From contig NADL03000481.1 in assembly GCA_002205965.3 (NCBI GenBank), forward strand, positions 62,001 through 126,000: 64,000 bases of DNA, read 5' to 3'. The stretch's first letter is position 1. Each line of letters begins with the position of its first letter. The notes beneath the pieces are model-generated. The model was not told the origin of the DNA, ran no database searches, and saw nothing but the letters and a program-made list of their open reading frames with translations. The translations under genes and the position numbers were made by a program. Positions 1 through 11,043 of this stretch are shown here, piece after piece. The DNA is from Kappaphycus alvarezii (lineage: Eukaryota > Rhodophyta > Florideophyceae > Gigartinales > Solieriaceae).

Positions 1-1528
1 AAGGCCTTTTGGTTCCTGCGTACCCAATTTCTGTGTTCGAGATCAACCTTTCTCATTTCTAGTCCATCAAGGAATTTAATAAGTCCGTGAATATAAGCTT
101 CGTACTCGTTATCGATCGGCACTTGAACTTCGGCAACTCCGACGATGTCTTCGGAAGCTTTTTCATTTGGAATCAATGGATCCCTCAAGCGGGATAGGTA
201 ATCGGCAGGCTGATTATTGCGTCCGGGCCTATACACAATTTCAAACCGATATTCTGCGAAAATGTCGAGCCATCGGGCCAAGCGGTGATGTACATCTTTC
301 TTTTGGAATGCTGTCTTAAGTGCCTGGTGATCAGTTATCAAGACAAATTTCTCGAGTGATAAAAGGTAAACACGAAACTTTTTCAGTGCGAAGACGACAG
401 CTAGCGCTTCTTTCTCGCAGACTGAGTATCTCTTTTCCGCATCATTCAGAGTGCGACTTGCGAATTGAACAGGGTGTAGTCTTCCGTTTTCGTCTTTTTG
501 GGACAAAATGGCACCCAAAGACCGTTCTGAGGCATCTGTCTCCACAACAAATGGTCTCTTGAAATCTGGATACATGAGCACTGGGGGACACATAGCTTAT
601 CTTTAAGCTCCTCAAATGCAGTCTGCATTTCCTTGTTCCAGTAAAATTTTCCGTTCTTCGTAGTGCTGGCATGTAACGGTGCTGCAGTTTTGGCGAAATC
701 TTTGATAAATCTTCTGTAATATGAGGCCAGTCCTAAGAAGCTTCGAACCTCCGTCTTTGAAGCGGGCCTGGGTGCCAACTTGATTTTTTTCGTTTTCTCT
801 GGATCCACTTTAATTCCCTCTTGATCGACGATATGACCGAGTAATTGGATAGACGTTTTCGCAAAGAAGCATTTGCTTAACTTAATTTTCAGGCTGTACG
901 CATCTATTCTCTCCACCACAGTCTTGACATGCGATATGTGCTGATCCAAGGTTTTTGAGAATATCACCACATCATCGATATAAACTCTTGCAAATGGAAG
1001 TCCTTTCAAAACCTCGTTCATCATTCTTTGGAATGTAGCTGGGGCATTCATGAGACCAAAAGGCATCACTTCGAACCTGAATGTACCGGCTTTGCTGGTA
1101 AAAGTTGTTATTTCCTTACATTTTTCATCTAATGGAATCTGCCAATAACCAGTGTAAAGATCAATTGAGGTGAAGTATCTCCCGTCCTTCAAGTCCTCGA
1201 GGATTTCTTCCATGTTTGGAATCGGAAATCGATCGGGTATCATTCTCTGGTTCAGCAGTCGGTAATCGACGCAAAAGCGAAGTTTTCCATCTTTCTTTGG
1301 TGCTATCACAACTGGAAATGACCATGGGGATGAAACTGGCCGAATAATATCATTTTCCAGCATACTTGTAACATTCTCTGAGATAAATTGGTCATATTTT
1401 GGCGGTTGACGTCTAGGCCTGTGGTAAATTGGTTGAGTATCGGTAAGTTCAAATGAGTGAGTGACCGGTACACTTGCTTGTCTTAAATCTGATACACTCC
1501 ATGCAATTACTTCGGAAGATGCTAACAT
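1..1528 (-). CDS. gypsy pol: reverse transcriptase and RNase H
   Basis: The translation shows the classic gypsy RT series in order: LRFCVDYRLLNQ, FTSIDLYTGYWQIPL, MPFGLMNAPATFQRMMN, the catalytic YIDDVVIFS and LGHIVDQEGI. The RT connection FLGLASYYRRFIKDFA follows. Near position 584 the frame changes, and RNase H continues in another frame to the left edge, with LITDHQALKTAF and RPGRNNQPADYLSRL. The frameshift lies in a run of five C, which suggests one missing base. The product copies element RNA into DNA in a cytoplasmic particle. Because RNase H runs off the window, integrase is not visible. Confidence 0.9.
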
Positions 1529-1539
1529 GTCGGATATTT

Positions 1540-2652
1540 TCAGTGAGGCGGGGCGGGAAGGTGCTGCACTTTTCCTTGGATTTCTGCCATTTGGCGCCCT
1601 TCTTCTTGATTCTCAACCTCAATATTTTGAAGGACCTTTTCCGGCGTGCTCACATCTTCAGATATGGAATCCGATATATTCCTGTTTTCCTTGCAATTGT
1701 AATCTTCTTTCATGCTCCGAATTCCGTCCTTTGATTCGATATTATCGCAAAAAGAAACACATTCAGGTGTCACACCTACCCTAGAATTCCAGTCTTCATC
1801 TGTTTCAAACCCAGAATCATAATCATCCCATGCCATGTTCAGTATCCCCCGAGCGTACCCTTCTCCACTTCCGAAAGTGTTAGTTGGTTCGAAATCTTCG
1901 CTGTCATAGCTAGAAGTGAAATCTTCACTGTCCGTTTCTTTCAAATCTACCGGATGTGTGCTTTTGTCGAAATCCAGGGGCATCTTCACGGTTCTGCCGT
2001 CAACATTAACTGAAACGATTTGGTTGCCCAAGTCAATGCAGGTCCCTAGTCTTTCCATGGTAGGGCAGCCAATGATTGCATCGAAAGGGAGATCAGGCAT
2101 GACAAGAAAGTCTAAATCAACTTTAGAGTCCCCAAAGAACACGGAAACCTTGTCAACAGTGCCCATGCATTTTGATACGGTTCCATCCGCCACAGTTATT
2201 CTTCGAGTAGTTGGAATAATTTCAAGACCTAGATCTGTCACCAAAGTTTCTGAAATAAGGTTTGGAACAGCGCCCGAATCGAAAAGAGCTTGGGTTTGCA
2301 TTCCCAATACTTTGACTGGTACTAGTTTAAGACGTCTTGGTGCTGTCGAGGCCGATTGAAGAAACAGTTTCTTACCCTTAGCGGACTTATTAGACCTGAT
2401 AATTTTTTTGAGTTCTTTCCTCGCGTCCTCTGCGTCGCCCCTCAAAAGTTGACCAAACGTTATCCCAGTTGGGGCTGATGCAAGCTCAGCCACCAAATTG
2501 TACTTCTTCACATATTCTAGTACGTCCTTTGGGATATTCTTAAATTTCTTACTCTTTTTCGTCTTCTTGGCCGGAGTGACTCCAACTCCTGGAACAACTT
2601 GATCAGACCTCTTGGTTCGAGGAGGTACAGGTGCTGGGATATGTTCCAGCAT
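1540..2652 (-). CDS. gypsy aspartic protease region
   Basis: A 370-residue open frame carries a retroviral-type aspartic protease. The active-site triad is in ALFDSGAVPNLIS (about residues 125-137) and the second flap/helix motif is DAIIGCPTMERLG (about 195-207). The N-terminal 60 residues are Lys-rich. The C-terminal 130 residues are acidic and look like a linker towards RT, which begins just 12 bases further on in the next frame. The enzyme would cut the Gag-Pol polyprotein. No homologue-specific name can be given from sequence alone. Confidence 0.85.
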   Translation of the reverse strand: MLEHIPAPVPPRTKRSDQVVPGVGVTPAKKTKKSKKFKNIPKDVLEYVKKYNLVAELASAPTGITFGQLLRGDAEDARKELKKIIRSNKSAKGKKLFLQSASTAPRRLKLVPVKVLGMQTQALFDSGAVPNLISETLVTDLGLEIIPTTRRITVADGTVSKCMGTVDKVSVFFGDSKVDLDFLVMPDLPFDAIIGCPTMERLGTCIDLGNQIVSVNVDGRTVKMPLDFDKSTHPVDLKETDSEDFTSSYDSEDFEPTNTFGSGEGYARGILNMAWDDYDSGFETDEDWNSRVGVTPECVSFCDNIESKDGIRSMKEDYNCKENRNISDSISEDVSTPEKVLQNIEVENQEEGRQMAEIQGKVQHLPAPPH

Positions 2653-2791
2653 TCCATAATCTAGCCTAGGTTTTTCGATAAAATGTTCCCTTCCCCATCC
2701 CTTTTTGTCACATTGACTTGACTGATTTCTTCAGCGATGGATACGTTACCGGCATCCGTCAACTTGTGATCCTTTCTGTTTTGTAAGATTT

Positions 2792-3717
2792 TCATCTCTG
2801 GTCCTGACTCGCTCCTTGCGTCCGATAAATTTGCTTTTCTGTTGTCTTTAGACCAGCAGTTACTTTCATGATGCCCATATCGACCGCACTTTCCACAACG
2901 AGTGTTTCTATGTGGATTATCAGGACACCTATTTGCAAAGTGTCCAGGCTTGTGACAGTAGGAACAGACTTCTGCGGCCTTGGGGGCCCAGACTGGTTCT
3001 TCTTAATGGTAAGAGTAAGGCTTTCCAACTGCGAGGTTATCATGTCAAGTCGATTATCGAATCGGGTTTCCAACCTTTCTTCCAAGTTTTTGACATCGCT
3101 CCTGACTGATTCCAATGCTGCTGCGCTAGTCGCTGGCCTTTGATAATTCTTTTCAGGATGTACGATCGGCATAGATGTACGGGTTTCCGTCGGCATTTCA
3201 CTTAGTGACTGAAACGTCTCCGAATTTTTGACAAATTCTACTATGGTACCCTTCAGTTCATTAAAAGTGTGAGGGCCCTTGATGAGGAGAAATCGGAGAG
3301 CCGCTTATCCCCCATCGCCGCCTTACGCAGCATTCCGTACTTGGCTTGGGCGTTGAACCCAGCCTTTTCATAGAGATCACACAAGTATACCAATGAGCTT
3401 AACAAATCGTCGAAGTTGAGCCGGGCCTCTATGGCGGTACGAATCATCTCATCTGGTTCTACCTCCTTAGCATATTCTTTCACAAGCCACTCACATACCT
3501 CACCGAAGTTACGCCCATTCCCGTTAAGAGACCACCCGTTGATAAACTTGGCCTTATATTTGTGCTTTGCGTCACCATGAAGATAGGCGAAGATACTTTC
3601 GGCCTTCTCTTCATCGCTCTTCTCACGCATCACAACGTTGACATATGTATAGAGAAACTCCTCAACGTCTTCATTCTTACCCCCTGTGAACGTTATACGA
3701 GCAGCGTTGAGATCCAT
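2792..3717 (-). CDS. gypsy Gag: capsid and nucleocapsid
   Basis: The first frame (3717 to 3253) begins MDLNAARITFTGGKNEDVEE and resembles a retrotransposon capsid N-terminus: a helical region with FAYLHGDAKHKY and WLVKEYA. A one-base shift near 3286, in a short T run, joins it to a second stretch (3196 leftward) with a likely coiled coil, LEERLETRFDNRLDMI. A further shift near 2990 opens a frame with two CCHC zinc knuckles, CSYCHKPGHFANRC and CGKCGRYGHHESNC. These bind the element RNA. Start chosen as the ATG at 3717, about 90 bases inside the LTR. Confidence 0.85.
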
Positions 3718-3786
3718 GATTACAGAAAAGAAATCCCCTCGAATGGTTCCCTAAGACTGCTCAACTCGAATACCTCGGGTGCAACC

Positions 3787-3804
3787 CCCTCCACAAGAGT
3801 ACCA
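3787..3804 (-). other. putative primer binding site
   Basis: Directly inside the LTR end at 3807, the minus strand reads TGGTACTCTTGTGGAGGG after a two-base spacer. A site beginning TGG beside a 5' LTR is the expected complement of a tRNA 3' CCA end. Which tRNA is used cannot be named from the window. Confidence 0.5.
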
Positions 3805-3806
3805 AA

Positions 3807-4270
3807 TGATAGGGGTAAATCGTCGGGAGAAGAGATACTTAGAACCAACTACCCCAAGAAGGAGGTGTTGCGAGCGACAAAAGTGCTACCGTGGTATAGT
3901 TGAACAAAAAAAGGAGTGTATATGGGAGAGAGTTGAGGGGCTACAAGCAAGTATAAAAGGGGCAGGGTCTACCACTGATGCTCTGCGACTAGCTTAGGAA
4001 AAAGTTTTCTTGGGTCTGAAGTTGACTCTCAACTTCCTACTACTCGGACTTGACCTGAAGTTGTCTGCCAACTTGCTTGACCTCTCAAGGAGGAAGCACT
4101 TTACTCAGCTTATATAGACTTTCGGCTAATCCTAAAGTCTCAATCAAACATACTAAATACCATAAAACGCATTCACGGGAATCGTGTGAACCAGAGAGAC
4201 CATTAGAAGATATTTCCTCAAGGTAAATATCTAGGTGCCATACCCATGCCAGCCACCCATCGGCCAGGGG
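3807..4270 (-). repeat. gypsy 5' LTR
   Basis: The plus strand starts TGATAGGGGTAAATCG at 3807, exactly where a second copy starts at 14540. Similarity between the two copies holds to about 4118. On the minus strand this conserved part contains a TATA box, CTATATAAG, around 4107-4115, fitting U3/R. Beyond 4118 the two copies diverge, so the outer end (about 4270) is a guess. Confidence 0.7.
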
Positions 4271-4520
4271 TGGGAATTGATGTGGCCATTATATAGACCT
4301 TTCAGAGTCACTCGTAGTATCACCCACAACCTAGAACTGTACTGACATCCACTATGACAGCGTGTCCTAAAATAAAAATCAACCGATGAATTTGCCACAC
4401 TCACCCAAATTAAAAATATCTTGCAAATTCAAAAACTGTAAAAATATCTTCCCAGTTCCAATACTGTATACAATTATGGTCCTCATCTAGATTTTTTCGT
4501 GTGCGAATTTGCGCCACATC

Positions 4521-7500
4521 AGAAGGTTTGAACATTCAAGGAAACAAGATGCTTACTTCTCGTTCCCAGTTCAAAGTGCAACTTGATATGATCTTGAATA
4601 AAATCAGTACAACGTCATTTCAAGATGAAATACATACGTTGATGCTGCCTCCCGCTATTGCAACAATCAAGTTCTTTTGAGATGCACAAAAGAATGATAT
4701 TCCCTCGAATCTGCTGCGTGCATTCTTACGAGTGGTGCAGACGCACACAAGAACCTGTTGGACTTCCTTCCCTCCACATCCAAGATATTTACGCCTCACT
4801 TCTTCCTCAAGATCGCTATGCTTGAAGCTAGTATACTTCATGATGTTGCAAAGTTTTACTCGCTTCATGGATTCCAAAGAGAGTACGGGGACGTAGCACA
4901 ACTCCGTGATACAGGAAAGAACGAAGATACCTTAAAATTTCTACAAGAATAAATCACGGAAAAACTTGGAGATACATAATTTTGACACAGATTGAGCCTT
5001 CAATGGAACAAAATGATGAAAGGCTCAGTGATTTAAGTCCTATTTCTCGTATAGACGACAATATGATGTAAATATCTAAGTCATCACCCGAAGTCCGCAT
5101 GTCAGGACACTCAAAAAGATAAATTTCATCAGGTTGAGGTCATATGAACCCAGTCTTGTGCGAAAAAGGTATCTCCGAGACAAGGGATGGAGTCACGCCC
5201 GTATTTCTTGTGATGTGCGTACCCAAAGGCCCTGCTCGCTCAGACGGAACTTGACAGTATTTCTGACACCCTCGATGTTAAAGAATGAAGTTCTTTCCGT
5301 GTTATCACCGGGTTCAGACTCGCAGATGAATACATATAATTCTATTGATCGAGATATGACTCCGCTTGTTAACCCTGAAGGGGTAACACAGAGCTGTGTA
5401 GAGCTGGACATTTTTTTCATGTTTATATCCGTTTTTCGGATCTGATGGGCTTGATAAGGGATCTCTGACGGCTTTGAAATTGTTTAATCGGGTAGATAAG
5501 CCTGTTATTGAAAACTGATCGAACGAAATAGTGTACTGCGTACTAGGATGAGGCTTTGTACCATTGCCACGATAATATCCGAATCAAATCCACACCGAGA
5601 TTCAATTGCCTATGGATATTTATTCTATCATATCCGAGTTGTGCAAATGATATTCACAAATTACACCCCAGTTCTACGGTTGGTCTAATTTCATGCAAAA
5701 CTTTGCTGAGAATGTCCTAGGAGACCCACTCCAGAGACTCTACGGAAGTTGTAAGAATTTTATAAGAGATGAGATTTATATCAAAGCATTATATACACTC
5801 CAAGACCGTATAACGTCACGTTAGGGGCTGAATATTTTCCAGTTGATATGAAAATGGTACAAGATATTATGTACCACGAATGTACTTCGGTCCTCCACAT
5901 CATAGATTAAGGTAATTATTTCGAAGAAGCTCGGTTCTTGCCAACTGTCTCTACGGAGCAATAAGGTGAACGAAATGAAATGTTGGCCCTCAGCGTATAC
6001 AGGTCTATCTCTCTAAGATATCACCTAGTATCAAAGATTTCAACATGGTGATCGTTTATCCATAATGCGAAGATATGCGACGTAGAGGCGAGAAACACAG
6101 AAATTGAGTCCCACTCCAGTCCTATTATGAGTCATAAATGCCAACAGTCACTGAGAGCCGATGAAAGTAAGATTGTGGTATCAGAGCTCAACCAGGACGG
6201 ACATCTATCACTCGCGAGGACAATAAAGGAAATGAACATAACTCTTGTACCGGAGGCTATCGTTCCCTCTGCGTTGAATTTTGGCAAACGACCTCAACAT
6301 CAACGAGATTCGAGCCAAAACAAACTATAGAGGCCCTTTGAGAACGAGCGGCTACCGCCAATAGTGTATCAAAGAAGATGGATCCTAAATGACTGCCATA
6401 AATGTCAAATGAGTCCACAGTTATGTTGATCTAGCTGACGCCGATAGAATCAGGCCAGTAATAAGGTTATGATTTGTGTCAAAAAGAAGATCTTTTGTAG
6501 GATTAGAGCACAATGGATTTGTCTGTTTGTATTTGCCGCTATTGAATATGTTAAAAAGTTGATATCCGTTGAAAAAATTACTAGTAGTCCCGCATGCCCT
6601 GTTAAGTTATAGCAGGTGAAAATTTGCCTAGCTCCTCAGCTCCTGCTCCATATGATTCAATCATATCTGGACGAGAGCATGAATATATTTTAATTCCATC
6701 ATGAGGTTCTAATACCGGCGACCAAATTCCTCGAGTTCGAAATGGAAGCGTAATAGGAAAGTAGGTCTAAAAAAAGCTGAGAACAAAGATTAAAAGGGAA
6801 ACTGGAACGTGGGACACTCAAGTTAATCCTCTAAGGTGGTATACCTCAAGATTAAAACGTTCTCCTCGTGCATGTTTTGGCCATGAAGTATGCTATTGAT
6901 GAGTAGATGAAGCACAAAGCACCACATGTCAGGTACTATACATAAACTCAAGAACATGCTCGTACACATATCTTGGACAATTCATCCGCAACATGTACAA
7001 TAATTCTAAGTATTAGTAGATGCAACCTTTGGATCTGGCTTTTTGACTGCATAAGTTAGGCAGGCGTATTGTATACTATCAGGAACGCCTGAAAGAGATA
7101 TTTCTACAGGGAAATTCGCCCCGAAACTTGAGCTCGGCCCACACGGTTGCTTTCACTTAATTCGTCTATTTTATAGACTTCATGTTGGTGGATATCTATG
7201 GTATACAACCTTGGATATACAATAACATATAAGGCTTACATGGGAATGAATCCATTCAGACTAGATACATCAATTTATCACCAGCTCACCGAAATTTTGT
7301 TGCACTGTTTATTTATGTTGTATGCTGATGAAATTCTCCTTTGTCGGAAAAGACTCCCACAAAATCTCCCGTGACAAACAAGCGATTAGTGATAGCTGAT
7401 GACTAGAAGCTTCATCTGAGTCCACATACATTTTTAGATCCTCAGAAGAATGTATACCCTGTGAAGGATCATAGCGAATATCCAAAAATTCTTGACTTCC

Positions 7501-7920
7501 TACCAACGGTGTTTCTTTTGAAAATATTTTTGTCAATACGCATGAGATTTGCATGCCTTACCAAAGGAAGGCCTAATTGTCTATTATGAACCTCAAAACT
7601 AGCATAAATTACCTAATCCAAGCTCGTCATAACCGTGCATCAGTTATTAGACCGTTGAATAGTTCCGTTTACAACTGGCTGAAATGAGGGGAGTTCGGAT
7701 ATTTGCAGTATCTTATACATATACTGCAATCCAAATTGGCAGTACCTTACATTTATATTCCCTTTTCATACAGTATTCTCTATACTGCTGAGTATTAAAC
7801 CGTTAGTCTGATTTCGTAAGCTGGCAGAGATACTATAAAATTAGTAGGGCTGTTTCCAAAAAAAATATTCGCGAAGGACTACTTTTACAGAAAATATTAG
7901 TATATCAATTGTACTTGTAA
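4521..7920 (+). mobile_element. decayed copia-type pol, copy 1 of a 3.4 kb duplication
   Basis: This block is repeated almost base for base at 16631-20056. Translating the plus strand in all three frames gives broken pieces of a copia-type polyprotein. An N-terminal gag-like stretch lies at 4550-4960. Integrase-core-like pieces lie at about 5870-6350, including VLHIID followed by a stop, EARFLPTVST and IVPSALNFGKRPQ. Reverse transcriptase pieces lie at about 7040-7360, including VRQAYCIL, KFAPKLELGP, and YADEILL where functional copies have YVDD. Many stops and frameshifts interrupt it. Stops shared with copy 2 (for example TAA at about 5909) cannot be sequencing indels, so this is a true pseudogene. 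Element ends and LTRs were not found. Confidence 0.85.
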
Positions 7921-7949
7921 GCAATTTAGTAAGTTTATGTTACATTTTG

Positions 7950-8870
7950 TACACCTGGCAGAGGAATTCTTTTCTGTAGCACGGTAACCATAATACTGGG
8001 CTACTTTTTACATTCTCTCCGGACTTCACCGGGCCCTTCAAGAAGACTCCTTCTGGAAACATGTATCTTCTCGTACAGCTTCTACACTTGACGGGATAGC
8101 AATATGCAGTGGCGGATAAGGACGCTACTGACGATGTGGTCATTGAATTTGTAATAAATGAAGTAATCGAGCCGATGTGACTTCCCAGAAGAATCATTCC
8201 AGTCGATGATTCAACCGACCACATCTTGCATGCATTAAAATAACCCAAACATTTCCCCATTTGCTTCACTGCTACATATCTCATAAAATTCATGAGAGAA
8301 AACCAAATTATGTGCAAAAAGGTGCTGGCCTACTCCCCAATGTCTAATGGGAAAGCAGAGCAGAGAAGATGTTTGGAACAGTCAGAAGGGCCATATCAAT
8401 GAATATATGGGAACGCGAAATCGCGTGGGAGGACCCCGTAACAAAGGTTTTGTACGTGCTAAGCGCACAAAAGTCATCGAACTTCAAGATAGTGTATGAA
8501 AAGGCCCCAGAGTGGGGCAAGACGATGTTGAGTATACTAATACGAAATAGGGGACGATAGACGGAACCTGAACTTCCGAAAACTGTCCATTAATCGGACC
8601 AGCTTGTGGGACTAAAAGAAAGGTTCATCTGAACCACAGCGGACATTCGCTTTCCGGACGAAGGTATTAGTCATTCACAGTGAGGCTTTATAGCAGCCCG
8701 TTATATTTGGCTTTCATTACATACGAAGCATTACAATCCGTGCGTTATAAATAAAGCAAGGCACCCACATTAAGAGCCTTTCTTCGGCTTTAAAAGGAGA
8801 TTGAGAAGGCCTATCCGTGCGCGATGCCTAATTATGTATCATGAGAGACCCGAATATCTTTGTAAGATTG
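7950..8870 (+). mobile_element. gypsy-type integrase remnant
   Basis: Immediately right of the first copia copy the plus strand encodes a different integrase. Recognisable pieces are FTGPFKKTPSGNMYLLVQ (about 8020-8070), ATDDVVIEFVINEV (about 8130), VLAYSPMSNGKAE (about 8320-8360, the usual conserved step before the catalytic Glu) and ARCLIMYHERPEYL (about 8815-8855, C-terminal GPY-like part). Several frame changes and stops occur. The large minus-strand ORF over 7940-8317 is only its antisense shadow. No gag, RT or LTR from this copy is visible, so it is a fragment. Confidence 0.75.
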
Positions 8871-8879
8871 GAACCTGCA

Positions 8880-10390
8880 GTGTCCCAAGGACTTTAGTGG
8901 TGTACAATTACATGATTTTCAGAATTGGCGGGACGAGAGCAGGGGAACATCTCTGGACATGATCAAAGTTCATTATTACGGTTATTTTTTTCGATTCAGA
9001 ACGGAAGGTTTGCCGATGACCGGTCCAGAATTTGTGGAAGACATACACCACTACTCAGAAAGGGGACATCATTGTGGTACTCTATATGAACTTGCATGAT
9101 TTTTTAGTTATTTCAGCGTGGTAAATTCATGGCACGCTTCCTTTTTCGATGGGTTGAAAATAAATGAAGACAGTAGAGGCTAGGATCCCGAAGATACCAG
9201 GCTCAATTGTCAGACACTATATAAGTCTCAATTAGGCTCTAACTCGGAGGCATGGAGCAGTGACGGGGATACTAGATATTTAGCATGACAGTATCTTCCC
9301 TTTTGTTACTATCGTCCATAAATTTCACTTGAACGCATTTTACGGTATTTGGTATGTTTCTTTGAGATTTTACAGATAGCCAACAAGTCTACGTAAGCTG
9401 ACGAAACTGATTTCTCTGGGAGAGGGCAAGCAAGTTGGGAGTCAAGTACGAACCAAAAACCTTCGAGCAGCTCTGTAGCCTTTAAGCGAAGTGGTAGAGC
9501 CTGTTCCTTTAAAATTGGCCACTGGAGCGATAACCCTTCTTTCACTACCACCTATCACCGTTGACCGTTAATATCTACTGTAGCACTTTAGTCCACCGCA
9601 AAAAATCTCATCTCGGGTAGTTGGCGGTTCTCTTTTCCTGATGACGCCATTTTTACCCCATCACCAAACTCGAGGTAATGTCAAACAATCGTTAAGCGGA
9701 AGGCGTTCACTTGCTTTCTGTACGAATACGGTATTGTTGTATTTAATGAGGGGAAAGGGGGGTGTTTACCCTGGGAGCTCGGAAGACTTAGGACTACAAG
9801 AGATTTTGAAGTAGCCGTTGTGTACTCAAAGTGGTGATAGCTAACTGGTTGCCCCTATCGTTGCCGATGCCAACGGGTAAACAGCAAGGGCACAGCAGTC
9901 AAGAGAGAGGGAGAAGAGAGACTTTGCTGGACTATTTGAAAACCTGTGATGAACACAATATCAAGAAACATCGCGGTGCAACTTGGGCGACTAATAACAA
10001 ACGACGCCCGTTGTTGCACCAGCGAGCTTAGAACGAGGGGGAATCGATGACGTTCGGAAACCGCAGTCAATGATGACGAGATGAAACATCTGAGAAGCAG
10101 ATGTCGGAGATACTGGCGCCGGATCAGTATTCGTTCGCCGCACTTGAACAATTGTGTGCGTCGAGCTGAGTGCGTAGGGAGCACTTGAGTTACTCTTTAG
10201 ATCGTTCCTGCTGCTCCGTCGCCTTTTCAGTCACCTCTATCTCCCTTCCGTCCTGCTCCACAATCCCAGGGAACCCCTAACCATGATGCTCAAATTCATA
10301 GGGCGGATACCAAAGGCGCTTTTCTTAAAGCGCCTATTACTGTGTCGGTATACCCTTTTTGAGTCGATTGCGGTTGTCTGGAAAACCATG
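8880..10390. other. no gene recognised
   Basis: About 1.5 kb with short ORFs only (for example 80 residues at 9309-9551 minus and 109 residues at 9855-10184 minus). None shows a domain I recognise. The left part may hold further retroelement decay. Confidence 0.5.
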
Positions 10391-10395
10391 GGATA

Positions 10396-10437
10396 GATCG
10401 GATATATCTTCCAAGAGTAAAACACCCAAACCTTTCC
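10396..10437 (-). repeat. copy A of a 43-bp dispersed repeat
   Basis: The sequence from GATCGGATATATCTTCC to CCTTTCCC is the reverse complement of 16122-16164 with about two mismatches. It is also a looser direct repeat of 10534-10567, with similar upstream flanks. Confidence 0.7.
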
Positions 10438-10533
10438 CTTTTCTTAAACGCTTCGTCCCCTTCCAAAGTATCAGAATCGCTGCACACGTTAAGGGACTGG
10501 TTGTGGCTATCTGAAAAACTTTACTGTAAGATA

Positions 10534-10690
10534 GATCGAATATATCTTGCAGCAGTAAAGACACCCAGAATTTTCCCGGTAAGGGACTGGCCCCAGGAGT
10601 AGTTTGAGTGCTCCGTCTCTTAGTGCGCAACATCATACTGTACTGGGGGAAAGGTTTGGGTGTTTTTACTGCTGGAAGATGTATTCGATC
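10534..10690. repeat. 157-bp inverted repeat with 34-bp arms
   Basis: The left arm 10534-10567 and right arm 10657-10690 are reverse complements with about four mismatches over 34 bp. The loop is about 90 bp. The arms belong to the same family as 10396 and 16122. A small non-autonomous element (MITE-like) or a folded RNA is possible. No target duplication was identified. Confidence 0.7.
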
Positions 10691-11043
10691 ATAGCACTGT
10701 CACTATCATGTTTTTGTAAGTGGACTTGAATTTGAAGCCTTGCATCTATTGCAATCAGATTTAATTACAATGTTGTCAAGAGGGCAAGAGCACATGTTCC
10801 CTGTCCCAAAGCTGTGGCGATCCTGATATAAACTATGGCCACAGACACAGGGGCACTACCTAGGCTCGCTTAGCGTACCCTTAGCACTGACGTTCGTCGG
10901 ATTGCGGATCCCACTTTCATGCAATCTCCCCATCACCGGCGTTTCTCCCTCCAGGGGTGCATATCTTGCTTCTAGCCATCGCCCCTTTTGTGGATAGGGC
11001 GGCTCCGAGGTGCCAGTCACCGGCGTCGTCATAATTGCACTTC
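10691..11043. other. no gene recognised
   Basis: This is the 3' flank of the polyphosphate kinase gene. Short ORFs only. I see no terminator or repeat that can be supported. Confidence 0.4.

Larger units (their letters stand above)
1..4270 (-). mobile_element. Ty3/gypsy LTR retrotransposon, left part outside window
   Basis: Read on the minus strand, the order is LTR, primer binding site, gag, protease, reverse transcriptase, RNase H, then the window edge. Integrase and the second LTR would lie left of position 1. Protease before RT with RNase H directly after it fits the gypsy order, although integrase cannot be seen. Three breaks in gag and pol (near 3286, near 2990 and near 584) are single-base frameshifts. 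At least two are repaired by one extra base in a run, so the element may be more intact than it looks. The right boundary at about 4270 is uncertain because only 3807-4118 is confirmed by a second copy at 14540. Confidence 0.9.

Noticed and set aside
7940-8317. 125-residue minus-strand ORF beside copia copy 1
   Set aside because: The plus strand of the same DNA encodes recognisable gypsy integrase blocks.
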